A DNA stretch of 64,000 nucleotides from Pseudonocardia sp. HH130630-07 (GTDB lineage Bacteria; Actinomycetota; Actinomycetes; Mycobacteriales; Pseudonocardiaceae). Every line of letters begins with the position of its first letter. Within the stretch, counting starts at the first letter, position 1. Both the position numbers and the translations under genes were made by a program. Below the pieces are notes generated by a model that searched no databases, was not told the origin of the DNA, and saw only the letters and a list, made by a program, of their open reading frames with translations. Shown here one piece after another: positions 44,542 through 52,870 of this stretch. The DNA is taken from the NCBI RefSeq assembly GCF_001698125.1, contig NZ_CP013854.1:5704001-5768000 (forward strand), in the 5' to 3' direction.

Positions 44542-46101
44542 ATGCCCGTCCCACCCGCCGGTGTGTCCCGCCGGTCGCTGCTGCAGCTCGCCGGTGTGCT
44601 CGCCGGAGCCGTCACCCTCTCCGCCTGCGGATCGGGTTCCCCGGTCGACGACGAGGGCCGGCCGATCCTGAACTTCGGCCTCTCCGGCGAGCCGGCGACG
44701 CTGCGGCCGGGCGCCGACCAGGGCGCGGCGTCGCTGTTCGTGGTGTCGCTGCTGCACCGCGGCCTCGTCGCCTACGACGCCGACGGAGCGGTCGTGCCCG
44801 CGCTGGCGTCGTCCTGGGAGACGACCGGCGACACCACGCACACCTTCACCCTGCGCCCCGGGCTCACCTTCCACGACGGCACGGCGCTGACCTCGGCCGA
44901 CGTGGCCCGGACGCTGGAGTTCCTCGCCGACCCGGCGAACTCGGCCCGGATCGCCTCGGCCATGGGGTCGGTGGCCGAGGCGCGGACCCCGGACGCGACG
45001 ACGGTCGTCGTCCGCCACTCCGAGCCGAACGCCGCGTTCCTCGCCTACCTCGCCGACCCCTCGGCCGGGGTGCTGCCGCCGTCGGCGTTCGGCCCGGACG
45101 CGGAGAACACCGTGGGGGCCGGGCCGTTCCGGCTGGTCCGGGAGAGCTCGGGCTTCGCCATGACCCTGGAGCGCTTCGACGGCTACCACGACGCCGGATC
45201 GGTCCGGCTCGGCGGCGTCGAGATCAGCTACTACACCGACGGCAACGCCCGGACCAACGCGTTGCTCTCCCGCGAGGTCGATCTCATCGACTACGTGCCG
45301 TGGGAGAGCTTCGACCAGATCGACTCCGACCCGGACCTCACCCTCGACGCGCAGAGCGGCCTGGTCATGTACCTGGCGTTCAACGTCACCGAGGGCCCCT
45401 TCGCCGACGCCAGGGTGCGCCGCGCGGTGGCGCACGCGATCAACCGGGACAACGTCGTGCGCTCGGTGTTCTCCGGGCACGCGCGCCCGGTCGCCGGGCC
45501 GCCGGTGCCGGTGGAGAGCCCGTTCCACGACCCGGGCCTCGCCGACGCCTGGGCCCACGACCCGGACCGGGCCCGCGCCCTGCTCGCCGAGGCGGGGTAC
45601 CCGGGCGGGTTCACCGCGACCCTGCTCACCACCTCGCAGTACGCGTTCCACCAGGACACCGCGGTGTCGGTGCAGGCCGACCTGGCCGCGGTGGGCATCG
45701 CCGTCACCCTGGACAACCCCGACTACGCCACCCGCATCCAGCAGGGCAACGCCGGTGACTACCAGCTGGCGGTCAACGGCAACGGCGGCATCGTCAACGA
45801 CCCGGCGTTCCTGTCGGACTTCCTCGTCGGCCCGGCGAACTACAAGCGCTCGTTCGGCTTCACCGACCCGGTGACCGAGGAGCTGCTCGCCCAGGGCCTG
45901 CGCACCACGGAGCCCGCGGCCCGGGCGGCGGTGTACCGGCGGCTCCAGCAACGCATCGCCGACACCACCCCGTTCGCGATGATCAGCGACCGCGCGCAGG
46001 CGTTCGCCCGCTCCGGTCGTGTGCAGGGCTTCCGCAACCTGCCGGGCTTCCTGACCTTCGACTCCGGCTACACCGCGACCACCACGACCGTCCAGGACTG
46101 A
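44542..46101 (+). CDS. ABC transporter substrate-binding protein (SBP family 5), Tat/lipoprotein
   Basis: The 519-residue solute-binding protein begins with twin Arg 10-11 in SRRSLLQL. A hydrophobic stretch and lipobox LSAC follow, with Cys 29 expected to be lipidated after Tat export. Body features: GDTTHTFTLRPGLTFHDGTAL, RVRRAVAHAINRDNVVRSVFSG and DPDRARALLAEAGYPGG, all typical of family 5. The gene follows HyuB closely and is followed by two permeases and a double ATPase. The ligand is probably the compound processed by HyuAB. Confidence 0.9.
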   Translation: MPVPPAGVSRRSLLQLAGVLAGAVTLSACGSGSPVDDEGRPILNFGLSGEPATLRPGADQGAASLFVVSLLHRGLVAYDADGAVVPALASSWETTGDTTHTFTLRPGLTFHDGTALTSADVARTLEFLADPANSARIASAMGSVAEARTPDATTVVVRHSEPNAAFLAYLADPSAGVLPPSAFGPDAENTVGAGPFRLVRESSGFAMTLERFDGYHDAGSVRLGGVEISYYTDGNARTNALLSREVDLIDYVPWESFDQIDSDPDLTLDAQSGLVMYLAFNVTEGPFADARVRRAVAHAINRDNVVRSVFSGHARPVAGPPVPVESPFHDPGLADAWAHDPDRARALLAEAGYPGGFTATLLTTSQYAFHQDTAVSVQADLAAVGIAVTLDNPDYATRIQQGNAGDYQLAVNGNGGIVNDPAFLSDFLVGPANYKRSFGFTDPVTEELLAQGLRTTEPAARAAVYRRLQQRIADTTPFAMISDRAQAFARSGRVQGFRNLPGFLTFDSGYTATTTTVQD

Positions 46102-46138
46102 CCGAGACCCACCCGAGACCCACCGGAGGACCCCCGAG

Positions 46139-47092
46139 GTGTTGAGATACGCACTGCGCCGCTGCGCGGTCGGCATCGGCCTGGTCTGGGTCGTGGCGAC
46201 GCTGATCTTCCTGTCCCTGCACGCCGTGCCGGGCGACCCGGCCGAGGTGCTGCTCACCGGTGAGGGCGCCGGATCGGTCACCCCCGAGGCGGTGGCCGAG
46301 GTCCGTGCGCAGCTCGGTCTGGACCGGCCGCTGCCCGTGCAGTACCTGCAGTACCTCGGCGGGATCGTGACCGGGGACCTGGGCACCTCGTTCAGCGAGC
46401 GGGAGCCGGTCGTCGACCTGCTCGCCGCCCGGCTGCCGGCGACGGCCGAGCTGGTGCTGGTCGCCGCGGTGCTCGGGATCGCGGCCGGGATCCTGCTGGG
46501 GTCCTGGGCCGGGCGGGGCGGGCGGGTCGCCGACGCACTCGTCGGCATCGGCACCGGGCTCGGCGTATCGGTGCCGGTGTACGTGCTGGGCAGCCTGCTG
46601 GTGCTGGTGTTCGCCCTGACCCTGCGGATGCTGCCCTCGGGCGGCTACCGGGTGCTGGCCGACGACCCGGGCGGGCACTTCGAGCGGCTGCTGCTGCCCT
46701 CGCTCGCCGTGGCCGTCGCGTTCACCTGCGTGGTCGCCCGGATGACGCGCTCGGCGGTGGTCGAGACGGCCCGTCAGGACTGGGTGCGCACCGGGCGCGC
46801 GACCGGGATGAGCCCGGCCGGGGTGTTCCGGGTGCACGTGCTGCGCAACGCCCTCGCGCCGGTGGTCACGGTGAGCGGCCTGGAGATCGGCACCCTGCTG
46901 GGGTCCACTGTCCTCGTCGAACGGATCTTCAACTGGCCCGGTACCGGATCGCTGCTGGTCGACGCCGTCGCCGAGCGCGACTACCCAGTGGTGCAGGGCG
47001 TCGTCCTCGCGGTCGCGGTCACCTTCATCGCGCTGAACATCGTCGTCGACCTCGTCTACGGGGTCCTGGACCCACGGGTGGTGCACCGGTGA
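46139..47092 (+). CDS. Oligopeptide-type ABC transporter permease (DppB-like)
   Basis: The 317-residue permease has FLSLHAVPGDPAEVLL, LGLDRPLPVQYLQYLGGIVTGDLG, an EAA loop (TGMSPAGVFRVHVLRNALAP), FNWPGTGSLLVDAV and the complete ending NIVVDLVYGVLDPRVVHR. That ending is what the truncated copy at 32916 lacks. GTG 46139 lies just after GGAGG-ACCCCCGAG. The stop overlaps the DppC start (GTGA). Confidence 0.9.
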   Translation: MLRYALRRCAVGIGLVWVVATLIFLSLHAVPGDPAEVLLTGEGAGSVTPEAVAEVRAQLGLDRPLPVQYLQYLGGIVTGDLGTSFSEREPVVDLLAARLPATAELVLVAAVLGIAAGILLGSWAGRGGRVADALVGIGTGLGVSVPVYVLGSLLVLVFALTLRMLPSGGYRVLADDPGGHFERLLLPSLAVAVAFTCVVARMTRSAVVETARQDWVRTGRATGMSPAGVFRVHVLRNALAPVVTVSGLEIGTLLGSTVLVERIFNWPGTGSLLVDAVAERDYPVVQGVVLAVAVTFIALNIVVDLVYGVLDPRVVHR

Positions 47093-47967
47093 ACACTCCT
47101 GCCGACGTCGGGGACGGTGCCCCGGCCCGGACCCGCTCCCGCTCCGCCGCCCGGTTCCGGCGCTCGCTCACCCCGTGGCGGGTGATCGCCCTGGTGATCG
47201 CGGCGCTGGTCACCGTGGCCGCGGTGCTCGGCCCGCTGCTGGTCCCGTTCGACCCGCTGGACACCGGCACCGGGGCCCGCTTCGCCCCGCCCGGGACGGC
47301 CGGTCACCTGCTCGGCACCGACGCGTTCGGCCGCGACGTCGCCACCCGCCTGGTGCACGGTCTGCGGACCGAGCTGGTGATCGCGCTGTCGGCGACCGTG
47401 CTGGCCGCGGCCGCCGGCACCGTGCTCGGCGTGCTCGGCGGCTACTTCGGCCGGTGGGTCGAGCTCGTCACGATGCGGGTCACCGACGTGGTGCTCGCCT
47501 TCCCGACGATCGTGTTCGCGCTGCTCGCCGTCGCGGTGTTCGGCGCGGGCACCGTGACGCTGATCCTCGTGCTCGCCGTGCTCTTCGCCCCGACCTACGC
47601 CCGCCTGGCCTACGGGCAGGTGCTGTCGGTGCGCCGGGCCGAGTACGTCGAGGCCGAGATCGCGTTCGGCTCGCCGACGCCGCGGCTGCTGCGCCGGACC
47701 GTGCTGCCCAACGTGCTGGCCCCGATCCTGGTCCAGCTGTCGCTGACCGTCGCCGCGGCCGTGCTGCTGGAGTCCGGGCTCAGCTTCCTCGGGCTCGGCG
47801 TGCTGCCCCCCGCCCCGTCGCTGGGCCTGATGATCGCCGACGGCCAGCGCTACCTGTCCAGCGAACCGGGCCAGCTGCTCGTCCCCGCCACCGCGGTCGT
47901 CCTGACCATCCTCGCCTTCGGCGCGCTCGGCGACGTCCTGCGCGACTGGCTGGACCCGCGCCGGTGA
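47089..47967 (+). CDS. Oligopeptide-type ABC transporter permease (DppC-like)
   Basis: The 292-residue permease has LLGTDAFGRDVATRLVHG, AEIAFGSPTPRLLRRTVLPN as the EAA loop, and LGLGVLPPAPSLGLMIADGQRYL. Six membrane helices follow an Arg/Ser-rich cytoplasmic N-terminus. It pairs with the DppB-like protein and ends 20 bases before the double ATPase gene. Confidence 0.9.
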   Translation: MNTPADVGDGAPARTRSRSAARFRRSLTPWRVIALVIAALVTVAAVLGPLLVPFDPLDTGTGARFAPPGTAGHLLGTDAFGRDVATRLVHGLRTELVIALSATVLAAAAGTVLGVLGGYFGRWVELVTMRVTDVVLAFPTIVFALLAVAVFGAGTVTLILVLAVLFAPTYARLAYGQVLSVRRAEYVEAEIAFGSPTPRLLRRTVLPNVLAPILVQLSLTVAAAVLLESGLSFLGLGVLPPAPSLGLMIADGQRYLSSEPGQLLVPATAVVLTILAFGALGDVLRDWLDPRR

Positions 47968-47987
47968 CCGGCCCGAACGGAGACCCC

Positions 47988-49742
47988 ATGCCCGATCCCG
48001 TACTCGAGCTGCGCGGGCTGCGCGTCGACTTCCGCGGCACCGGCGGCGGCTGGGAGGAGACCACGCACGGCGTCGATCTCACCCTGCACGCCGGGGAGAC
48101 CGTCGCACTCGTCGGCGAGTCCGGCTCCGGCAAGAGCGTGACCGCGATGGCGGTGCTCGGGCTGCTCCCGGCCACCGCCCGGCGCCGCGGCTCGGCCCTG
48201 TTCGACGGCACCGACCTGGTCGCGGCCACGGACGCGACCCTGCGCCGGATCCGGGGCCGCCGGATCGCGATGGTGTTCCAGGAGCCGATGACCGCGCTCA
48301 ACCCGGTCTGGACGATCGGCAACCAGATCGGCCGGGCGGTGCGCACCCACGACCGGACACTGTCCCGGGCCCAGGTGCGCGAGCGGGTGCTGGAGCTGCT
48401 GTGCCGGGTGCACATGCCGGACCCGGGGCGCCGGATCGACTCCTACCCGCACCAGCTCTCCGGCGGGCAGCGGCAGCGGGCGATGATCGCGATGGCGATC
48501 TCCTGCGACCCGGAGGTGCTGATCGCCGACGAGCCGACCACCGCGCTCGACGTCACCGTGCAGGCCGAGATCCTCGACCTGCTGGCCGAGCTGCGCGACC
48601 GGCTGTCGATGGCGTTGCTGGTCATCACCCACGACATGGGTGTGGTGGCCGAGGTCGCCGACCGGGTGGTCGTCATGCGCGACGGCGCGGTGGTCGAGCA
48701 GGCTCCTTGCACCGAGCTGTTCGACGCGCCCGTGCACGCCTACACCGCGGACCTGCTGGCCGCGGTGCCGCACCTGGGCCGCGGCCGGATCCGCACCGGC
48801 CCGGCCGGCCCGCAGGACGGCGAGGTCCTGCGGATCGACGGGATGACGGTCGAGTACCCGGGCCGCGGGCGGCGCGCGTCGTTCCGGGCGGTGGCCGACG
48901 TCGACCTCGCCGTGTCCGCCGGCGAGGTCGTGGGCCTGGTCGGGGAGTCCGGATCGGGCAAGAGCACGATCGGGCGCGCGGTCGTCGGGCTCGCCCCGGT
49001 CACCGCCGGGCGGGTCCGGCTCGGCGACACCGACATGGCCGGGGCCCGGGGCGCCGGGCTGCGCGCCGCCCGCCGCGAGGTGGCGATGGTGTTCCAGGAC
49101 CCGGCGTCGAGCCTGGACCCGCGGCGCACCATCGGGGAGAGCATCACCGGGCCGCTCGCCATCCACCGGGCCGTGCCCCGCGGCGGTCTGGACGCCCGTG
49201 CCCGGGAGCTGCTCGACCAGGTCGGGATCCGCGGGGACTGGGCCGACCGGCACCCACACGAGCTGTCCGGCGGGCAGCGCCAGCGGGTGGGCATCGCCCG
49301 CGCGCTGGCCCTGTCCCCCCGGCTGGTCGTCGCCGACGAGCCGACCTCCGCGCTGGACGTCTCGGTCCAGACCCGGGTCCTCGACCTGCTCCGGGAGCTG
49401 CAGGAGCAGCGGGGGTTCGCCTGCCTGTTCATCAGCCACGACCTGTCGGTGATCGAGCTGCTCGCGCACCGGGTGGTCGTGCTGCGCGACGGGCGGGTCG
49501 TCGAACAGGGCCGCACCGCGGACGTCCTCGGTGCCCGGCGCAGGAGTACACACGCCGGCTCGTCGCGGCGGCCCCGGTGCCGGACCCGCGGGCACAGCGG
49601 CGGCGCGCGGAGGACCGGCGGGCCGGGGCGGTCCCGGCCGGCTGAGCCCCGGGGCCGCCGGGCGCACGACGGGCCGGGCACGATGCAGCGGTGCCCACGA
49701 CCGGCTCCGCCACCACAGGGCCGCGCCGGCGTGGCCCGCTGA
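47988..49742 (+). CDS. Double ABC ATPase (DppD-DppF fusion) with apparent 3' frameshift
   Basis: There are two complete nucleotide-binding domains in one chain. The first has GESGSGKSVTAMA, VFQEPMTALNP, LSGGQRQRAMIA and VADEPTTALD-like IADEPTTALD. The second has GESGSGKSTIGRA, VFQDPASSLDP, LSGGQRQRVGIA and VADEPTSALD. After ADVLGA the frame turns into an Arg-rich 66-residue tail that overlaps the next gene. Skipping to the neighbouring frame at CCC 49534-49536 gives PAQEYTRRLVAAAPVPDP, the normal DppF ending, and a stop at 49643-49645. A one-base loss in the C-run is the likely cause. ATG 47988 has GGAGA upstream. Confidence 0.85.
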   Translation: MPDPVLELRGLRVDFRGTGGGWEETTHGVDLTLHAGETVALVGESGSGKSVTAMAVLGLLPATARRRGSALFDGTDLVAATDATLRRIRGRRIAMVFQEPMTALNPVWTIGNQIGRAVRTHDRTLSRAQVRERVLELLCRVHMPDPGRRIDSYPHQLSGGQRQRAMIAMAISCDPEVLIADEPTTALDVTVQAEILDLLAELRDRLSMALLVITHDMGVVAEVADRVVVMRDGAVVEQAPCTELFDAPVHAYTADLLAAVPHLGRGRIRTGPAGPQDGEVLRIDGMTVEYPGRGRRASFRAVADVDLAVSAGEVVGLVGESGSGKSTIGRAVVGLAPVTAGRVRLGDTDMAGARGAGLRAARREVAMVFQDPASSLDPRRTIGESITGPLAIHRAVPRGGLDARARELLDQVGIRGDWADRHPHELSGGQRQRVGIARALALSPRLVVADEPTSALDVSVQTRVLDLLRELQEQRGFACLFISHDLSVIELLAHRVVVLRDGRVVEQGRTADVLGARRRSTHAGSSRRPRCRTRGHSGGARRTGGPGRSRPAEPRGRRAHDGPGTMQRCPRPAPPPQGRAGVAR

Positions 49743-50944
49743 CGGTCGCCCTGGGCGCGTCCGAGCTGGTGACCTGGGGCGTCCTCGTCTACGCCTTCTC
49801 CGCGCTCGCCGTCCCGATGGGGGCCGACCTCGGCTGGTCGCCCGCGGTGTTCAGCATGGTCTACACCGTGGGCACCCTGGTGTCCGGTGCATCGGGCGTC
49901 GTGGTGGGCCGGTGGATGCAGCGGCACAGCCCGCACGGGGTCATGCTCGCGGGCACCCTGCTGGCCTGCGCGGTGCTGGTCGGCTGGTCACTGGTCGACG
50001 GGGTCGGCTGGTTCCTCGTCGTCTTCGCCGCGGCCGGGGTCGCCATGTCGGCGACCCTCTACGAGCCCGCGTTCGCACTCACCGCGGCGTGGTTCGAGGA
50101 GCCCGCCCGGGCCCGCGCGGTCGCCGTCGTCACCCTGTTCGGCGGGCTGGCCGCGACGGTCTTCGTCCCGCTGGCCGGCGTGCTGGCCACCCACCTCGGC
50201 TGGCGTACCGCGCTGCTGGCGCTGGCCGCGGTCGTCGCGCTGACCGCGGTGCCGCTGCAGCTCGTCCTGCTGCGCGCCGGGCGGCACCCGGCACGTGCGC
50301 AGCCGCGCCCCCGGATCCTCGCCCGCACCCCGGACCGGGCTCCGGCACCGGTGCGGACGGCGTCGTTCCGCTGGCTGGCGCTCGCGCTGGGCCTGTCCAC
50401 CGCGGTGAAGTACGGGGTGGTCGTCATCCTCGTCGCCTACCTCGTCGCGCGCGGGTACCCGCTGGACACGGCGGCCGCGCTGGCCGGCGGGATCGGCCTG
50501 CTGCAGGTCGTCGGCCGGTTCGCGACCGCGGTCACGGCGCGGTGGGTCTCCGGGACCACGCTCAGCGCCGGGCTGTTCGCGCTGCAGGGGGTCGCGCTGC
50601 TGGGGCTGGCCGCCGCGCCCGGCTCGGGGACCGCCCGCGACCTCGTCGTCGTCGCGTCGATCGCCGCGTTCGGGCTCGGCGCCGGGCAGGGTGAGCTGCT
50701 GCGCGGGACGCTGGTGGTCACGCTCTACGGCCGGGAGGACTACCCGCGGGTCAACGGGGTGCTGTCGGTCTTCGTGATGACGGCGCGGGCGCTGGGCCCG
50801 TTCGTCATGGGGGCGCTGGCGGCCGCGGGCGGCGGCTACACCCGGGCGCTCACCGTCGGCGCGGGGCTCGCGCTCGGCGCGGCGGTCACGCTGCCGGTCG
50901 CGGTGCGCCGGCACCGGGACGAGGCGGGCGGGGCACCCGCGTGA
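49691..50944 (+). CDS. MFS transporter
   Basis: The 417-residue, 12-helix major facilitator has VALGASELVTWGVLVYAFSAL, GVVVGRWMQRHSPHGVMLAG between helices 2 and 3, and ERAR-like EEPARARAVAVVTLFGG. It resembles monocarboxylate/oxalate-type and YfkF-like carriers more than drug pumps, but no substrate can be named. The GTG 49691 start lies inside the misframed tail of the ATPase gene and 46 bases after the ATPase's expected stop, so the two genes probably did not overlap originally. Confidence 0.83.
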   Translation: MPTTGSATTGPRRRGPLTVALGASELVTWGVLVYAFSALAVPMGADLGWSPAVFSMVYTVGTLVSGASGVVVGRWMQRHSPHGVMLAGTLLACAVLVGWSLVDGVGWFLVVFAAAGVAMSATLYEPAFALTAAWFEEPARARAVAVVTLFGGLAATVFVPLAGVLATHLGWRTALLALAAVVALTAVPLQLVLLRAGRHPARAQPRPRILARTPDRAPAPVRTASFRWLALALGLSTAVKYGVVVILVAYLVARGYPLDTAAALAGGIGLLQVVGRFATAVTARWVSGTTLSAGLFALQGVALLGLAAAPGSGTARDLVVVASIAAFGLGAGQGELLRGTLVVTLYGREDYPRVNGVLSVFVMTARALGPFVMGALAAAGGGYTRALTVGAGLALGAAVTLPVAVRRHRDEAGGAPA

Positions 50945-50965
50945 CGGCGGCGGGCGGTCACGGCG

Positions 50966-51733
50966 TCATCCCGGCAGGGCCTGCGGTCTGCCGAACCGGG
51001 TGTGCACCACCGCGGCGTGCATCACGTGGTCCGGGGCCCGGCCGGTGACCTCGCCGAACCCGGCGGCCGGCAGCACCCCGTCGGCCACCTCGACGGCCTC
51101 GGCCCGGCGCAGCGGCCACGGCTCGTGGTGGTTGGGCAGGAACCAGGTCCGGCCCAGGTGTGCGACGTGCAGGCCCCAGCGCGCGGTGAGGAACGACTCC
51201 AGCCCGCCGGTGGCGGGCTCGTCCCCCACCCGGACCCGTACCGTGCTGGTCACCGGGTGGCTCGCCCACCGGCGGCGCGCGGTGTAGACGTGCTCGGTCC
51301 CCGCGCCGTGCGGCCGCACCCGGTGCCGCATCCGGGTCCACACGTAGGGCAGGCCGAAACCGATCCGGCCGGCGAGCACCGGCAGCGCCCGGGCCGCGTC
51401 GAGGCTGCGGAACACCACGGCGCGGTGCCCGGCGTCGTCGACGGTGTAGAGCCGCACGTTGGTCTCGGCGAACGTGCCGAGCCACGGCAGCCCCGGTCCC
51501 CGCCCGAGATGGGTCCCGACCATCCGGAACGGCACGAGACCGACGTAGGCCCGGCCCTCGAACAGGTCCGGCCGGACCCCCGCCGGCAGGTGCGCCGCGA
51601 CGACCGCCGGGTCGACGGCCCAGTGCAGGAAGCTGACGTCGCGCCACTGCTGGCCGAGCAGCGGCGGTCCCGGCAGCTCCGGTGCGGTGTCGGAGATCGG
51701 TTGCAGGGCGGTCGGGGCCGGGCCGTCGTCCAT
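50966..51733 (-). CDS. DUF2071 family protein (YqjF-like)
   Basis: The 255-residue protein is typical of DUF2071: LLGQQWRDVSFLHWAVDPAVVAAHLPAGVRPDLFEGRAYVG-type opening (about 25-65), FAETNVRLYTVDDAGHRAVVF, and a C-terminal HVMHAAVVHTRFGRPQ. The family is conserved in actinobacteria and its function is unknown; an acetoacetate-decarboxylase-like fold has been proposed for relatives. It is convergent with the MFS gene and divergent from the acyl-CoA dehydrogenase gene, with a separate promoter. Confidence 0.85.
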   Translation of the reverse strand: MDDGPAPTALQPISDTAPELPGPPLLGQQWRDVSFLHWAVDPAVVAAHLPAGVRPDLFEGRAYVGLVPFRMVGTHLGRGPGLPWLGTFAETNVRLYTVDDAGHRAVVFRSLDAARALPVLAGRIGFGLPYVWTRMRHRVRPHGAGTEHVYTARRRWASHPVTSTVRVRVGDEPATGGLESFLTARWGLHVAHLGRTWFLPNHHEPWPLRRAEAVEVADGVLPAAGFGEVTGRAPDHVMHAAVVHTRFGRPQALPG

Positions 51734-51769
51734 GCCGCAGATGGTGGCAGGCCCCCCGCGGTTTGATCT

Positions 51770-51792
51770 CCCCCGGACCGGTGATCCGGGGG
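51770..51792 (+). promoter_or_regulatory. Hairpin enclosing the acyl-CoA dehydrogenase ribosome site
   Basis: CCCCCGGA (51770-51777) pairs with TCCGGGGG (51785-51792) around 7 bases. The G-run 51788-51793 is the only ribosome-site candidate and ends 2 bases before ATG 51796. The stem would hide it, so translation may depend on unfolding or on a ligand or protein. Confidence 0.4.
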
Positions 51793-51795
51793 GAC

Positions 51796-52845
51796 ATGAC
51801 TCCCGAAGCCGACGGCACCGGCACGCGGACCACGACCGGGACGGCCGTCCGCGGGCCCGCCGTCCTCGACCCGGTCCCCGACCCCCGCGGCGCGCCCGTC
51901 GCGACGCCCGGGACGGCGGCGTCGGCGTTCACCGCCGCCGCCGCGGCCGGTGAGCTGGACCTCCCGCTGCCCGGTTCCGGCGCCACGGCGGCGCGCTGGG
52001 CCGGGCTGGCCCGGATCGTCCGGCGGGACCTGCCGACCGCCCGGCTGGCCGAGGGCCACACCGACGCCGTCGCCGTCCTCGCCGGTGAGGGACGACCGGC
52101 CGACCCGTCGGTGACCTACGGGGTGTGGGCGTCGCGGGCGGGCGGCGGCGCCGCCCTGCACGGCGGGCCGCACGGGCTGCGCCTGACCGGGACGGTCCGG
52201 TTCTGTTCCGGGGCGCACGTCCTGGACCGCGCGCTCGTCGTCGCCGGGAGCGACGACGGCACCCGGATCGTCGATCTCGACCTGCGCGACGCCGGGGTGC
52301 AGCGGCTGCGCGGCACCTGGCGGGCCGCCGGGATGGCCGCCAGCGACACCGACGACGTCGTGCTGCACGACGTCGCCGTCGCGCCCGAGCGGGTGCTGGG
52401 CGGGCCGGACCGCTACACCGGCCGTCCCGGGTTCTGGCACGGCGGCGCCGGGGTGGCCGCCGTGTGGCTCGGTGGGGCGGCCGGGATCGTCGACGAGATC
52501 GCCGCCGCCCTGCGCGGCGGCGACGACCCGCACCGCGCGGCCGGGCTCGGCGGGCTGCACGTCGCCGTCACCACGGCCGGGGCGCTGCTCGACCGCACGG
52601 CCGCCCTCCTCGACGCCGACCCGGCCGAGCCGCACCGGTCGGCGGTGCTCACCGCTCGGGCCGCGGTCGAGCGGGCCTGCCGCACGGTGCTGGACCTCGG
52701 GCCGGAGACGGCCGGGGTCACCGCGCTCGCCGGGTCCGAGCGGCTCGCCGCCCGCTTCGCCGACCTGCAGGTCTACCTGCGCCAGCACCACGGCGCCCGC
52801 GATCTCGCCGACCTCGGCCGGGCCCTGCTCGCCGGGGAGGCCTGA
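51796..52845 (+). CDS. Acyl-CoA dehydrogenase family protein
   Basis: The 349-residue protein resembles acyl-CoA dehydrogenases: GAALHGGPHGLRLTGTVRFCSGAHVLDRALV matches the beta-barrel FAD region, DVVLHDVAVAPERVLGG the middle-domain end, and a helical C-terminal half follows. The usual catalytic Glu motif is not obvious and the N-terminal helical domain is shortened. It is therefore a divergent member, possibly without normal beta-oxidation activity. It is the first gene of a set with PIG-L/methyltransferase and GT2 genes, now separated from them by an IS element. Confidence 0.75.
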   Translation: MTPEADGTGTRTTTGTAVRGPAVLDPVPDPRGAPVATPGTAASAFTAAAAAGELDLPLPGSGATAARWAGLARIVRRDLPTARLAEGHTDAVAVLAGEGRPADPSVTYGVWASRAGGGAALHGGPHGLRLTGTVRFCSGAHVLDRALVVAGSDDGTRIVDLDLRDAGVQRLRGTWRAAGMAASDTDDVVLHDVAVAPERVLGGPDRYTGRPGFWHGGAGVAAVWLGGAAGIVDEIAAALRGGDDPHRAAGLGGLHVAVTTAGALLDRTAALLDADPAEPHRSAVLTARAAVERACRTVLDLGPETAGVTALAGSERLAARFADLQVYLRQHHGARDLADLGRALLAGEA

Positions 52846-52870
52846 TGGAGCCGCGTCATCCGGCCGGGAC

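Noticed and set aside
42643..46554. 1303-residue minus-strand frame opposite HyuB and the lipoprotein
   Set aside because: It is antisense to three well-supported genes and consists of low-complexity Asp/Arg/Val/Gly sequence.
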